Position numbers and translations under genes: made by a program
Shown here: piece by piece, positions 17,455 to 25,757 of the stretch
Numbering within the stretch: the stretch's first letter is position 1
How the letters are laid out: every line of letters starts with the position of its first letter
Assembly: GCA_008016945.1 (NCBI GenBank)
Contig: SSGN01000162.1
Span: 1-33,619, forward strand
From: Flavobacteriales bacterium
Lineage (GTDB): Bacteria; Bacteroidota; Bacteroidia; Flavobacteriales; PHOS-HE28
Reading direction: 5' to 3'
Length of the DNA stretch: 33,619 nt
Notes under the pieces: model-generated
What the model was told of the DNA's origin: nothing
The model's database searches: none
What the model saw: only the letters and a program-made list of their open reading frames with translations

Positions 17455-17955
17455 ATGATCCGCCGATCCACCCTCCTCTGCCTGACCGGTCGTGCCTTGG
17501 TCCTCGCCCTGCTCCTCAGCGGGTGCCGGAAGGATGTGTACGTGTACGAGGTGGATCCCGTGGACCTGGCGCAGTACGATGGCAATAAGGACCGGGAGAA
17601 GACCAACCAGGAGTATGCGTCCATCCTTCACGCCAACCTGTTCCAAACGGCGTTGTCACCGGGCGACCTGTACAAGATCGATCAGTGCATCCAGAGCATC
17701 GGCGATAAGCAACTGGCGCGGGAGGTGATCATCAGCAACTTCATGAATAAGCCGGGCGTGATCATCCCCACCACGGAAGAGATGCTCAACGATGTGGATG
17801 GGTTCATCACCGCCACCTACCACCGGTTCCTCGTGCGCAACCCCACCGAGGCGGAGAAGACCTGGTTCCGCAACCATATCGCGGCGGACCCGAACGTGAC
17901 ACCCGAGCTGATCTACTTCTCCTTCGCCCTGTGCGAGGAGTACCAGTTCTATTGA
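17455..17955 (+). CDS. Small lipoprotein with one LGREP-like motif
   Basis: A 166-aa predicted lipoprotein. The signal peptide ends LLLSGC, with Cys24 lipidated. Near the C-terminus ITATYHRFLVRNPTEAEK (R128, N129, P130, T131, E132) resembles the LGREPT-E pattern of the preceding gene and of planctomycete DUF1549/DUF1553 C-termini. The protein is otherwise helical and unlike known families. It ends 10 bp before the DUF1501 start, so the two are very likely co-expressed. I think genes one and two carry separate parts of what is one protein in planctomycetes, but this is inference. Confidence 0.7.
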   Translation: MIRRSTLLCLTGRALVLALLLSGCRKDVYVYEVDPVDLAQYDGNKDREKTNQEYASILHANLFQTALSPGDLYKIDQCIQSIGDKQLAREVIISNFMNKPGVIIPTTEEMLNDVDGFITATYHRFLVRNPTEAEKTWFRNHIAADPNVTPELIYFSFALCEEYQFY

Positions 17956-17965
17956 ACCGAAGACC

Positions 17966-19297
17966 ATGGACCGGAGAACCTTCATCTCACGCGCCGGTGC
18001 GGCGGCCGCCGGCCTCTTCGCTGCGCCCTATATCCTGCCCAGCGGACGGCTGTTCGCGGCCACGGGTTCGCAGCTGGCCGAACATGTGGTGCTGGTGATG
18101 TTCGCCGGTGGGGTGCGCTTGCAGGAGAGCGTGATGCAGCGTTACCTGGCCGATGCCCAGACCGATAACGTGGAAGGGAACATCCTCTACAACATGTTGG
18201 ATGGTACCCCACCTCCGATGAAGATCGTGTACGGCACCGGCCTCGGTGGGATCAACCCGATCCAGCCGATCCTCGGGCAGACCCTACAACAGCAGGGTAC
18301 CCTCTTCCGCGAGATGCGCGCGGTGAACGCCGGCCATTACGGTGGTCTGAACTCGCTCCTCCAGGGCGGGACCGCAGCGACACAAGGTCTGCAGCAGAAA
18401 CCGATCAACCCCACCATCTTCGAGTACCTCCGCCGCCATGCCGGCCTCCCCGCCACCAAGACCTGGTTCGTGGGCAACGGGATCGGCAACAGCGTGCCGC
18501 TGCTCAACTACAGCATCCACCCGAACTATGGTGCGCGTTACGGGGCGAACTTCTTCGCGCCGAACATCACCTTCGGCCCCGCCGGTGACCAGTACCTCGC
18601 CAATGCCAAGGTCTACCACCCCGAGGATCAGCTCCGGCCGATCCACGAGATGAAGGCCTTCCTCGACAACAGCTTCGAACACTACGGCACGGTACCCACC
18701 AGCATCGGCAACACGCCGGAGGAGAAGCAGGACATCAAGGCCTTCATGGCGGAGATGTTCACCCGCACGCAGAACGGCACCATCGCCCACCCACCCGTTC
18801 ACGATAGCGGCGACCTCAATACCGTGGGCTATGCCTGCGAAGTGATGCGGTGGTTCAAGCCCGCGCTCACCGTGGTGAACATGGACGGGGTGGACGGCTG
18901 CCACAGCAACTTCACCGGCTACCTCGCCGCGATGCACCGCGCGGACCACGCGGTCGGCCACCTCTGGGATTTCATCCAGAACCAGGTGCCGGAAATGGCC
19001 AACAACACCGTGATCATCGCCGTGCCGGAGTGCGGGCGCAACGCCGAACCCAATGCCATCCTCGACCAGAACGACTGGTACAGCTTCGATCACAGTGATG
19101 CCAACGCCATGCGGGTGTTCGGCATGATGGCCGGTCCGAGCGTACCGGCGAACCTCTCGATCGGTGGAGAGACCGCCCCGGTCGGCATCGTCACCGATGT
19201 GGTGCCCACGATCGCTGAAGTGCTGGGGGTGAAGAACGAGGTGATGGGGGCCGGCCTTCTCCACCCGGGTACCCTTTCCCTCCTCGATAGGATCTGA
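17966..19297 (+). CDS. DUF1501 family Tat-exported protein
   Basis: A 443-aa protein of PF07394, distantly related to the alkaline phosphatase/sulfatase superfamily. The N-terminus is a twin-arginine signal, DRRTFISRAGAAAAG, so it is exported folded, perhaps with a bound metal or cofactor. Family features are VVLVMFAGGV near residue 45, NMDGVDGCHSNFTGY (305 onward, with D307, D310 and H313), AVPECGRNAEPN, FDHSDANAM (D375, H376, D378) and DVVPTIAEVLG (411-421). These Asp/His sites could bind metal. Function is not known for any member to my knowledge. The family is most abundant in Planctomycetota and Verrucomicrobiota, beside PSCyt1/DUF1549/DUF1553 proteins. Here it lies 10 bp after, and 2 bp before, its neighbours. 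Confidence 0.88.
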   Translation: MDRRTFISRAGAAAAGLFAAPYILPSGRLFAATGSQLAEHVVLVMFAGGVRLQESVMQRYLADAQTDNVEGNILYNMLDGTPPPMKIVYGTGLGGINPIQPILGQTLQQQGTLFREMRAVNAGHYGGLNSLLQGGTAATQGLQQKPINPTIFEYLRRHAGLPATKTWFVGNGIGNSVPLLNYSIHPNYGARYGANFFAPNITFGPAGDQYLANAKVYHPEDQLRPIHEMKAFLDNSFEHYGTVPTSIGNTPEEKQDIKAFMAEMFTRTQNGTIAHPPVHDSGDLNTVGYACEVMRWFKPALTVVNMDGVDGCHSNFTGYLAAMHRADHAVGHLWDFIQNQVPEMANNTVIIAVPECGRNAEPNAILDQNDWYSFDHSDANAMRVFGMMAGPSVPANLSIGGETAPVGIVTDVVPTIAEVLGVKNEVMGAGLLHPGTLSLLDRI

Positions 19298-19299
19298 TC

Positions 19300-20241
19300 A
19301 TGCGGAACGCACTGCTCCATATCGCTACCGTCGTGTGCCTGTTCGCCGCATGCACCAAGGAGACGCCGAACCCTTACGATGAGCTGGAGCGCCATGCGCC
19401 GATCTCCAGCGTTGACGCGATCCCCGAAGGGAACTTCGCGTGGATCCACCAGAAGATCCTGCGGCCCAACTGCGCGCTGAGCGGCTGTCATGATGGGAGC
19501 TTCGAACCGGAGTTCCGCAGCATCGGCAGTTCGTACAATTCGCTGGTGTTGCATCCAGTGGTGACGAACGATCCCCAACAGAGCTACACCTACCGGGTGG
19601 TTCCCGGCAATGTCCAGGCATCCCTGCTTCACGCACGCCTCAACATCTTCATCCCGAACACCTCGGGCATGATGCCGCTGGGCTTCTCCGAGAACAGTTC
19701 ATGGCCCGCGAACAGCGCAGCGTTCAAGGCCGCTATCGACCAATGGATCGCTTCCGGCGCACCGGACATGTTCGGCCAGCTGCCCGATCACGACGGCCTG
19801 CAACCCCAGGTGACCGGTATGATGGCACTGCCTGCGGGGACCACGTACGGGGCCTTTCCGCGCGCCGGTGGAGCGGGCATCGGGCCCATCGAGGTGCCTG
19901 CCGCCGAGGTGGATCTGTGGTTCGCCTTCAGCGATGATCGCACGCCGAGCGATGCGCTGTTGCACAACACGGCGAAGTGGATGCGCGCAGGCACCCTCAT
20001 CGAGAGCGTGCCGGAAACGCCGTTGCATACCGATGCGGTCCTGACCGGCCCGGACTTCGGGAACGCGACGACGACCTACTCCCATCGCATGCGGACCGAC
20101 CTGTCCGGGTTCGCGCCGGGAACGGTGCTGCACGTGCATGTCTACGTCCAGGACGAGGACCACGATGCACCGGTGGGGATCCCCGGTGCGGAGACCCCAG
20201 GAACGATCGCCAACCTCTTCACCCTGCGCATCGCATCATGA
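19300..20241 (+). CDS. Cytochrome-like lipoprotein (PSCyt1-like, Cx4CH)
   Basis: A 313-aa predicted lipoprotein with signal peptide ending LFAAC (Cys18). Residues about 48-165 resemble the planctomycete cytochrome domain PSCyt1 (PF07635): KILRPNCALSGCHDG has C58 and C63-H64 in a Cx4CH arrangement, followed by VVPGNVQASLLHARL, GMMPL (M124, M125, possible distal haem ligand) and IDQWIASGAP. The Cx4CH spacing differs from CxxCH but is known in many Bacteroidota proteins of this kind, where haem attachment has not always been shown. The C-terminal half looks like a beta-sandwich. The gene starts 2 bp after DUF1501 and overlaps the next by 4 bp. Confidence 0.78.
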   Translation: MRNALLHIATVVCLFAACTKETPNPYDELERHAPISSVDAIPEGNFAWIHQKILRPNCALSGCHDGSFEPEFRSIGSSYNSLVLHPVVTNDPQQSYTYRVVPGNVQASLLHARLNIFIPNTSGMMPLGFSENSSWPANSAAFKAAIDQWIASGAPDMFGQLPDHDGLQPQVTGMMALPAGTTYGAFPRAGGAGIGPIEVPAAEVDLWFAFSDDRTPSDALLHNTAKWMRAGTLIESVPETPLHTDAVLTGPDFGNATTTYSHRMRTDLSGFAPGTVLHVHVYVQDEDHDAPVGIPGAETPGTIANLFTLRIAS

Positions 20242-20690
20242 GAAAGGTCTGGGCGCTCATCCCCGTTTGTGTGTTGATGGCCTGCAAGAAGGAGCAGGTG
20301 GAGCTCATGCCGAAGGAGCCGACCATCGAGCTCATCAGTGTGGGCCCCGGCCAGGTGGTGGAGTTCCAGACCGCTGTGGTCCTGCGCTTCAGCTACAAGG
20401 ATGGCGATGGCGACCTGGGGCGCACCGATCCCGACGACCATTCACTCTGGGTGAAGGACAGCCGACTGAACGCACCGGACGGATACCACATCATCCCGCT
20501 GGCACCGCCGGACGCGGAGGTCGCGATCCAAGGAGAGCTGGAGGTGCAGCTACGGCCCCTGTTCCTTCTGGGGAACAGCACCCAAGAGGTGATGACCTAT
20601 TCCTTCCACGTGGTGGACCGTGCCGGGAATCGGAGCAACACCATCACCACCCCAGCGATCACGATCATCGCGGCACCGGACAACGAATGA
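20238..20690 (+). CDS. Small beta-sandwich lipoprotein
   Basis: A 150-aa predicted lipoprotein; the signal peptide ends VLMAC (Cys16) and is followed by KKEQVEL. The body has alternating strands and the acidic motif FSYKDGDGDLGRTDPDD, common in Bacteroidota immunoglobulin-like surface lipoproteins and probably calcium-binding. The C-terminus (TYSFHVVDRAGNRSNTIT) also fits an Ig-like fold. Its ATG overlaps the previous stop (ATGA), fixing the start. Function unknown. Confidence 0.75.
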   Translation: MRKVWALIPVCVLMACKKEQVELMPKEPTIELISVGPGQVVEFQTAVVLRFSYKDGDGDLGRTDPDDHSLWVKDSRLNAPDGYHIIPLAPPDAEVAIQGELEVQLRPLFLLGNSTQEVMTYSFHVVDRAGNRSNTITTPAITIIAAPDNE

Positions 20691-20693
20691 ACC

Positions 20694-23600
20694 ATGGACC
20701 GTTGCCGCGCCACATACCTGGTCGTCGCCTCGCTGTTGTCCCTGGTCGGCAGGGCCCAGTTGCTCCCGGAGTTCAACATGAGCGATACCACGGTGACGGA
20801 GTGCAAGGGGATCCTGTTGGACAGTGAGGTCGGCCCAGGTGGCAACCTGTACGGCAACAACGAGGACTTCACGTTCACCATCGATGCCGGCAGCCAGATC
20901 ACCCTGATCTTCCAACCGGTGTTCTGCTTGGAGCAGGGTTATGACTTCCTCACCTTCCACGATGGCCCTTCGATCAACGCGCCACAGATCGGACCGGCCT
21001 ACTCCGGCACCACCGCACCGCCACCCATCGTGGCCAACAGCGGTGTGCTCACCATCCACTTCGTGAGCGATAACAACGTGGCCTATTGCGGCTTCGAGGC
21101 ACAATGGACCAGCATCGCGGCACCGCCCGTGCCACCGGTGATGACCATCCCGACGGCACCTGCCTGCAGCAGTTCGCGCCTGGACATCCATTTCAGCTAC
21201 CCCGTGGCCTGCGATTCGATGGTGGTGGATGTGGTGCAACTGACCGGTCAAGGCGCACCGCAGGTGACCGGTGTGACGCCGATGGGCTGCGCGGGCGGCT
21301 TCACCCAGAACCTGCGGCTCTCGGTGTCCCCGGCCTTCGATCGGAACTGCCCCTATGACCTTTCCTTCCGCATCGGCTTGTTGGACCGCTGCGACTCGCT
21401 CTGGTATTTCACGCTGCACGCGAGCACCCAGATCACCACCTGCCCGATCGATGTGGCCATCATCGCCACACAGGACACCATCTGTGCAGGCACCTGCACC
21501 AGTTTGCTGGCCGATGTGAACGGCTGCCTCGACTACACCTACGCCTGGGACAATGGCCTCCCCGCCGTGCGTGGCCCACTGAGCGTGTGCCCGACCACCA
21601 CCACCACGTATTCCGTCACCACCACGGAGATCGGTACCGGCGCACAAGCATCGCATACGATCACCATCGTCGTCCTCGACCCACAGATCCCCGACGCACC
21701 GACGACCGTATGCCAGTCGGCCGATGCCTTCGACCTCAACAGCTTTCCGCCCGGTGGCTGGTGGAGCGGGGATGGGATCCTCGATAGCCTGGCGGGCACC
21801 TTCGATCCGGACACCGCGGGTCCCGGCGCCCATGTGCTCACCTACGGTATCCCCGGCGGCTGCGAAGCCGCGATCACGCTCTTCGTGGACAGCATGGATG
21901 CGGGCCTGGACGAGGCCGCATGTCCGGGCACGTCGCCGTTCTGGATCGTGGACAACACACCAGCGGGTGGTACCTGGAGTGGCCCGTACATCACACCCGA
22001 TGGCCTGTTCGATCCGGCGGCCACCGGCTCCTATGTCGTGACCTATTCCGCCGGCGCTTGTTCGGATACGAAGACGATCAACGTGGACGAGATCACCGGC
22101 CAGACACTTTTGGATACCGTGTGCCAGAGCACCTATCCGTTCGATATCGCCGTGCAACCGTGGGGCGGCCGGTGGTATGGAGCAGGGATCGTCGACTCCC
22201 TGTACGGCACCTTCGATCCGGATGAAGCGGAAGGCGGAACGCACCTGCTCACCTATGCGCTGCATGGCTGCGATCAGGCGTTCACCATCCACGTGAAGCC
22301 GGTGGACATCGGCGGGAGCCGGAGCGCCTGCCCGACACAGCCCGCACCCTTCCCGTTGCAACCCGCGGCCATACCTCCAGGCGGCTATTGGTCGGGCAAT
22401 GGCATCGTGGACGCCACGGCTGGCACCTACGATCCGGTACAGGCTGGGAACGGTTGGGACGAGGTCCTCTATTTCGCACCGAACGGATGCGTGGACACCA
22501 TCGGCATCAAGGTCGGATACACCACTTTGGAGAAGGATACCCTGTTCTTCTGCGCGGGCGACGACCGCTTGCTGCTGGATGAGGTGAGCACGGGGCGCAC
22601 TCCTTGGGATGGTGTATGGTCGGGACCCGCCATTTCGCAGAACGCGGACGGCGTCTGGTTCTTCGATCCGGTGCTGGCGGGCGTGGGCATGCACGCCCTG
22701 CATTTCGATGCGAACACCTGCGGCGATTCCCTGCTCGCGATCATCCATCCGGCCGCGCTGCCTAACGATGCGCTGACCGTTTGTGGGGCGGTCGAACCCT
22801 TCCACTTAGCCATGGTGCCGCCGGGAGCGCGTTTCGATGGTCCCGGGGTGGACGATAGCGGCCTGTTCGTACCAGCTGCGGCCGGGGCGGGTACGCACAT
22901 GATCCACTACCAGGCCCCGGCGGGATGTGCCGATTCGGTGGCGGTGACGGTGATCCCTTTCGAGCAAGCGACGATCACGGGTGTACAGCCGCGCTATTGC
23001 TCCAACGACGTTGATGTGACCATCGGACTTGCTCCACCCGGCGGGGTGCTGGAAGGAATGAACACGACGGGCTTCAACCCGAGCACCTTGCCGGACGGAG
23101 AGTACACCTTGATCTACACCTACGGCTCGGGGAACTGCATAAGCAGCGATACCGTCCGGTTCATCGACCACCCCGCATTGAGCGCAGTGCTCAGCGCCAC
23201 CAATTCCCCGGTATGCACCGGCGGGGGAACGGCCCTGGTGGTCACCACGGAAGGGGGCGATCCCAACGGGCTCCTGATCTTCCAGTGGGACAACGGCCTG
23301 TTCCCGGCGAGCATCGCCAGCGTGAGCCCGTTGACCACCACCACCTACTCGGTGCAGGTCTCGGATGGTTGTAGCGATGTGGTGACGGAGTCGATCACCG
23401 TGGTCGTTCATCCACCGTTCGAGCCACAGTTCACCTTCTCCGAACTGCAGTGTTTCGGCGAACCCGGTTTCGTCCGTGGTTCCGTGGCCGCGGCGGGGAC
23501 CTACACCTTCACCTGGGATCTGAACGGAACGGCGGTGGTCGCCGACAGCCTGGCGCTGCCTGCCGGTGGCCTGGCCTTCGTCACGGTGCGACACGTGGAG

Positions 23601-24176
23601 ACCGGCTGTGCCGCGGACAGCCTGATCCGCATCCCGAGCTGGCCGGTCATCACCGCGCTCTTCAGCAGTAACCCGAACGAACCCTGCATCGACTTCGCTC
23701 AACGCGATGTCACCTTCATCGATCTCAGCAACAATGCCGTGGGTGGCCATTGGGTGATCAACGGCGATACGATCCCCTATGAATTCGGCGTGGATCCACA
23801 CTATGATCTGGGCACCGCCGGGTACTACACCACGCAGCTTGTCGTGTGGAACGAGGGCTTCTGCACCGACAGCATGGCGATGGACCTCTGCATCCGCGAC
23901 AGCGAGGCCGTTTTCATCCCCGATGTCTTCAGCCCGAACGGCGATGGGAACAACGATATCCTCTACGTGCGAGGCCCGACGCTGGTGGAAGTGGAATTCG
24001 CGGTGTACGATCGGTGGGGCACACGGCTGTTCACCACCGGGAACGTGGGCGACGGGTGGGATGGAACGGTGAACGGTGCGCGCAGTGCCAGCGGGGTGTA
24101 CGCGTACACGTTGGTGGCTCGTGCGGAGGATGGGACACGGATCGAACGGTCAGGTAACATCACGTTGGTGCGATGA
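20694..24176 (+). CDS. CUB-domain repeat protein with T9SS type B sorting domain
   Basis: An 1160-aa secreted surface protein. The signal peptide ends VGRAQ (about residue 22). Residues about 27-140 are a CUB domain (DSEVGPGGNLYGNNEDFTF, LTFHDG, ANSGVLTIHFVSDNN). From about 340 to 825 lie seven tandem repeats of roughly 60 residues, each beginning with Cys and containing a form of PPGGxWSGxGI, then FDPxxAGxGxHxLTY, then GC. A PKD/Ig-like region follows. Residues 1074-1160 form the gliding-motility-associated C-terminal domain (FIPDVFSPNGDGNNDILY, then YDRWGTRLF and GWDGTVNG), the T9SS type B signal. It is therefore exported by T9SS and attached to or released from the surface. It is sandwiched between the lipoprotein cluster and a PorP/SprF gene (3-bp gap, 4-bp overlap). 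Confidence 0.93.
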   Translation: MDRCRATYLVVASLLSLVGRAQLLPEFNMSDTTVTECKGILLDSEVGPGGNLYGNNEDFTFTIDAGSQITLIFQPVFCLEQGYDFLTFHDGPSINAPQIGPAYSGTTAPPPIVANSGVLTIHFVSDNNVAYCGFEAQWTSIAAPPVPPVMTIPTAPACSSSRLDIHFSYPVACDSMVVDVVQLTGQGAPQVTGVTPMGCAGGFTQNLRLSVSPAFDRNCPYDLSFRIGLLDRCDSLWYFTLHASTQITTCPIDVAIIATQDTICAGTCTSLLADVNGCLDYTYAWDNGLPAVRGPLSVCPTTTTTYSVTTTEIGTGAQASHTITIVVLDPQIPDAPTTVCQSADAFDLNSFPPGGWWSGDGILDSLAGTFDPDTAGPGAHVLTYGIPGGCEAAITLFVDSMDAGLDEAACPGTSPFWIVDNTPAGGTWSGPYITPDGLFDPAATGSYVVTYSAGACSDTKTINVDEITGQTLLDTVCQSTYPFDIAVQPWGGRWYGAGIVDSLYGTFDPDEAEGGTHLLTYALHGCDQAFTIHVKPVDIGGSRSACPTQPAPFPLQPAAIPPGGYWSGNGIVDATAGTYDPVQAGNGWDEVLYFAPNGCVDTIGIKVGYTTLEKDTLFFCAGDDRLLLDEVSTGRTPWDGVWSGPAISQNADGVWFFDPVLAGVGMHALHFDANTCGDSLLAIIHPAALPNDALTVCGAVEPFHLAMVPPGARFDGPGVDDSGLFVPAAAGAGTHMIHYQAPAGCADSVAVTVIPFEQATITGVQPRYCSNDVDVTIGLAPPGGVLEGMNTTGFNPSTLPDGEYTLIYTYGSGNCISSDTVRFIDHPALSAVLSATNSPVCTGGGTALVVTTEGGDPNGLLIFQWDNGLFPASIASVSPLTTTTYSVQVSDGCSDVVTESITVVVHPPFEPQFTFSELQCFGEPGFVRGSVAAAGTYTFTWDLNGTAVVADSLALPAGGLAFVTVRHVETGCAADSLIRIPSWPVITALFSSNPNEPCIDFAQRDVTFIDLSNNAVGGHWVINGDTIPYEFGVDPHYDLGTAGYYTTQLVVWNEGFCTDSMAMDLCIRDSEAVFIPDVFSPNGDGNNDILYVRGPTLVEVEFAVYDRWGTRLFTTGNVGDGWDGTVNGARSASGVYAYTLVARAEDGTRIERSGNITLVR
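21711..23170 (+). repeat. Seven tandem ~60-residue coding repeats
   Basis: Within the CUB/T9SS protein, units start at CQSADAF, CPGTSPF, CQSTYPF, CPTQPAP, CAGDDRL, CGAVEPF and CSNDVDV. Each ends with a Cys-containing strand before the next. They are diverged, so this is an old protein-level repeat and not a recent DNA duplication. Confidence 0.7.
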
Positions 24177-25279
24177 GGAAGCGGTACGAACAACGCGAGT
24201 CATGCGACGCATACCGTACCACTGACGGTGTTCGGTGTCATCTGCCGCGCCCTGCGCGAGGTGTACTTCTGTCCTGCTGTTTGTTGCTGACCCTATCACG
24301 AGGCCTTGCACAGGACGTTCATTTCGGTCAGTTCTTCAACGCACCATTGGTGATCGATCCGGCCAACGCGGGGGATATCGATGGCGATCAGCGGGCGGCG
24401 TTGATCCACCGTGAACAATGGCGGAGCATGGGGGCGCCCTTCCGGACCGACGCCTTCAGCTACGACCTGCCGTTGCTCCGAGGGAAGTTGGGCGGCGGAC
24501 GCTACCTCGGTGTGGGCATGAACGTCTTCAGCGATCGCGCGGGTGCGGCCCGTTTCGGCGATACACAGGCGAACATCAGCCTTGCCTATGCCATTCGTAG
24601 TGGCGACGCCAGTTCGTTGGTGTTCGGCGTGCAGGGTGGCTATGGGCAACGCAGTGCTTCGTTCGATGGCCTGCGCTGGGACAGCCAGTACAACGGTGCG
24701 GGCTATGATCCGGACCTGCCCACCAATGAGGCCATCCCGAACGCGAGCGCACGTTTCGTGGATCTCGGGGCGGGGGCGATGTCCAAGGGCGAATTCAAGA
24801 ACGGCATGCGATGGAAGGGCGGTCTGGCGGCCTTCCACCTCAACACGCCGTCGGTGTCCTTGTTCGGTAGTGCCGAGGATCGACTGCTCCGCCGATACGT
24901 GGCGCACGGTGAGTTGTGGATCGAAGCCAAGCGCTGGGTCTGGTTGCCGAAGTTCTTCGTGGCCCGGCAAGGGGCCGGTCAGGAGATCAATGTGGGTGGT
25001 CTGCTGCATCGCCGTGTGGGCGTGGACAGCCGGTACACCACGGACAAGAACTCCTCGGCCTTCTTTGTGGGCGCGTTCTACCGGGTCGGCGATGCGATCG
25101 TACCCACGATCCAGTTCGAGTGGCAGCGCCGTTTGGTCGGTGCGATCAGCTACGACCTCAACATCAGTCGGCTCCGTGCCCAGACGGCCTACCGGGGCGG
25201 CATGGAGGTGAGCTTGCAGTGGATCGGGGTGTTCCGGGATAAGCGCACCAGGCTGCCCGGAGGGAGAGGCGCGAATTGA
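24173..25279 (+). CDS. PorP/SprF family type IX secretion membrane protein
   Basis: A 368-aa outer-membrane protein. After a signal peptide ending RGLAQ it opens with DVHFGQFFNAPLVIDPANAG, the standard PorP/SprF start, followed by HREQWRSMGAPFRTDAFSYD and many amphipathic strands. Family members anchor or help export T9SS substrates; SprF, for example, is needed for secretion of the type B protein SprB in Flavobacterium. The gene overlaps the CUB/type B gene (ATGA), an adjacency often seen for type B cargo and its partner, so it is probably specific to that protein. The N-terminal 25 residues are long and polar for a signal peptide, so an internal start is possible, but the overlap favours 24173. 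Confidence 0.93.
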   Translation: MRKRYEQRESCDAYRTTDGVRCHLPRPARGVLLSCCLLLTLSRGLAQDVHFGQFFNAPLVIDPANAGDIDGDQRAALIHREQWRSMGAPFRTDAFSYDLPLLRGKLGGGRYLGVGMNVFSDRAGAARFGDTQANISLAYAIRSGDASSLVFGVQGGYGQRSASFDGLRWDSQYNGAGYDPDLPTNEAIPNASARFVDLGAGAMSKGEFKNGMRWKGGLAAFHLNTPSVSLFGSAEDRLLRRYVAHGELWIEAKRWVWLPKFFVARQGAGQEINVGGLLHRRVGVDSRYTTDKNSSAFFVGAFYRVGDAIVPTIQFEWQRRLVGAISYDLNISRLRAQTAYRGGMEVSLQWIGVFRDKRTRLPGGRGAN

Positions 25280-25386
25280 TCCGTCGAAGACCCGTTGGAA
25301 TTGGTCGATGGCACTGTACTGGTGCGTCGAATTCCTGACACTTTCAGCAACAGGCGGCGTAGACAGACCATACCAACCCCATCCCT

Positions 25387-25518
25387 ATGGAAACCAAGTA
25401 CCGCACCCTCTTGCAAGCCGCTGTGATGATCATCGCCCTGGCCGTGGTCGTGATCGATCATAACAACGATAAGGCCGAGCAGCCCTTGGCCCAGAAGACA
25501 AGCCAACCGCACCGCTGA
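25387..25518 (+). CDS. Small 43-aa membrane protein (hypothetical)
   Basis: A short frame starting METKYRTLLQAAVMI and containing one hydrophobic helix (LLQAAVMIIALAVVVI, about residues 8-23), followed by a polar tail rich in Asn, Lys and Gln. It begins 107 bp after the PorP/SprF gene and ends 42 bp before a strong hairpin, so it has the layout of a real terminal cistron. No family is recognised. It could be an accessory of the upstream operon or a chance frame. Confidence 0.45.
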   Translation: METKYRTLLQAAVMIIALAVVVIDHNNDKAEQPLAQKTSQPHR

Positions 25519-25560
25519 GCGGGCGATCCTCATCGCTTGTCGGTCCTTGACCGAAGATGT

Positions 25561-25590
25561 GACATGGCCCATTGGGCCATGTCGTCATTT
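25561..25590 (+). terminator. Strong hairpin, probable operon terminator
   Basis: GACATGGCCC (25561-25570) pairs perfectly with GGGCCATGTC (25574-25583) around a 3-nt loop, followed by a weak T-containing tail (GTCATTTGG). It closes the plus-strand operon that begins at 16467. Confidence 0.65.
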
Positions 25591-25701
25591 GGTACCACTT
25601 CGCACCAAGGAGCCGGTCGATCTGCTCGGTCCATTCCCGGATGACTACTTCGTCGTGATCGGCCCGTAGCACCGGTCAGGCAACACCCCGCCGTCTCGTC
25701 C

Positions 25702-25721
25702 TGCGAAACGATCCTTTCGCA
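25702..25721 (-). terminator. Possible hairpin downstream of the ispG remnant
   Basis: TGCGAAA and TTTCGCA form a 7-bp stem with a 6-nt loop, 36 bp beyond the stop of the ispG remnant on the minus strand. It may be the original ispG terminator. No T-run follows. Confidence 0.3.
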
Positions 25722-25757
25722 TCGCTGGCCTTTACCTGAATGCGGAAGGGGATGCGG

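Noticed and set aside
20550..22805. A 751-codon minus-strand open frame
   Set aside because: Antisense to the CUB/T9SS protein. It has no domain motifs, and its His/Arg/Gly-rich composition reflects the complementary strand.
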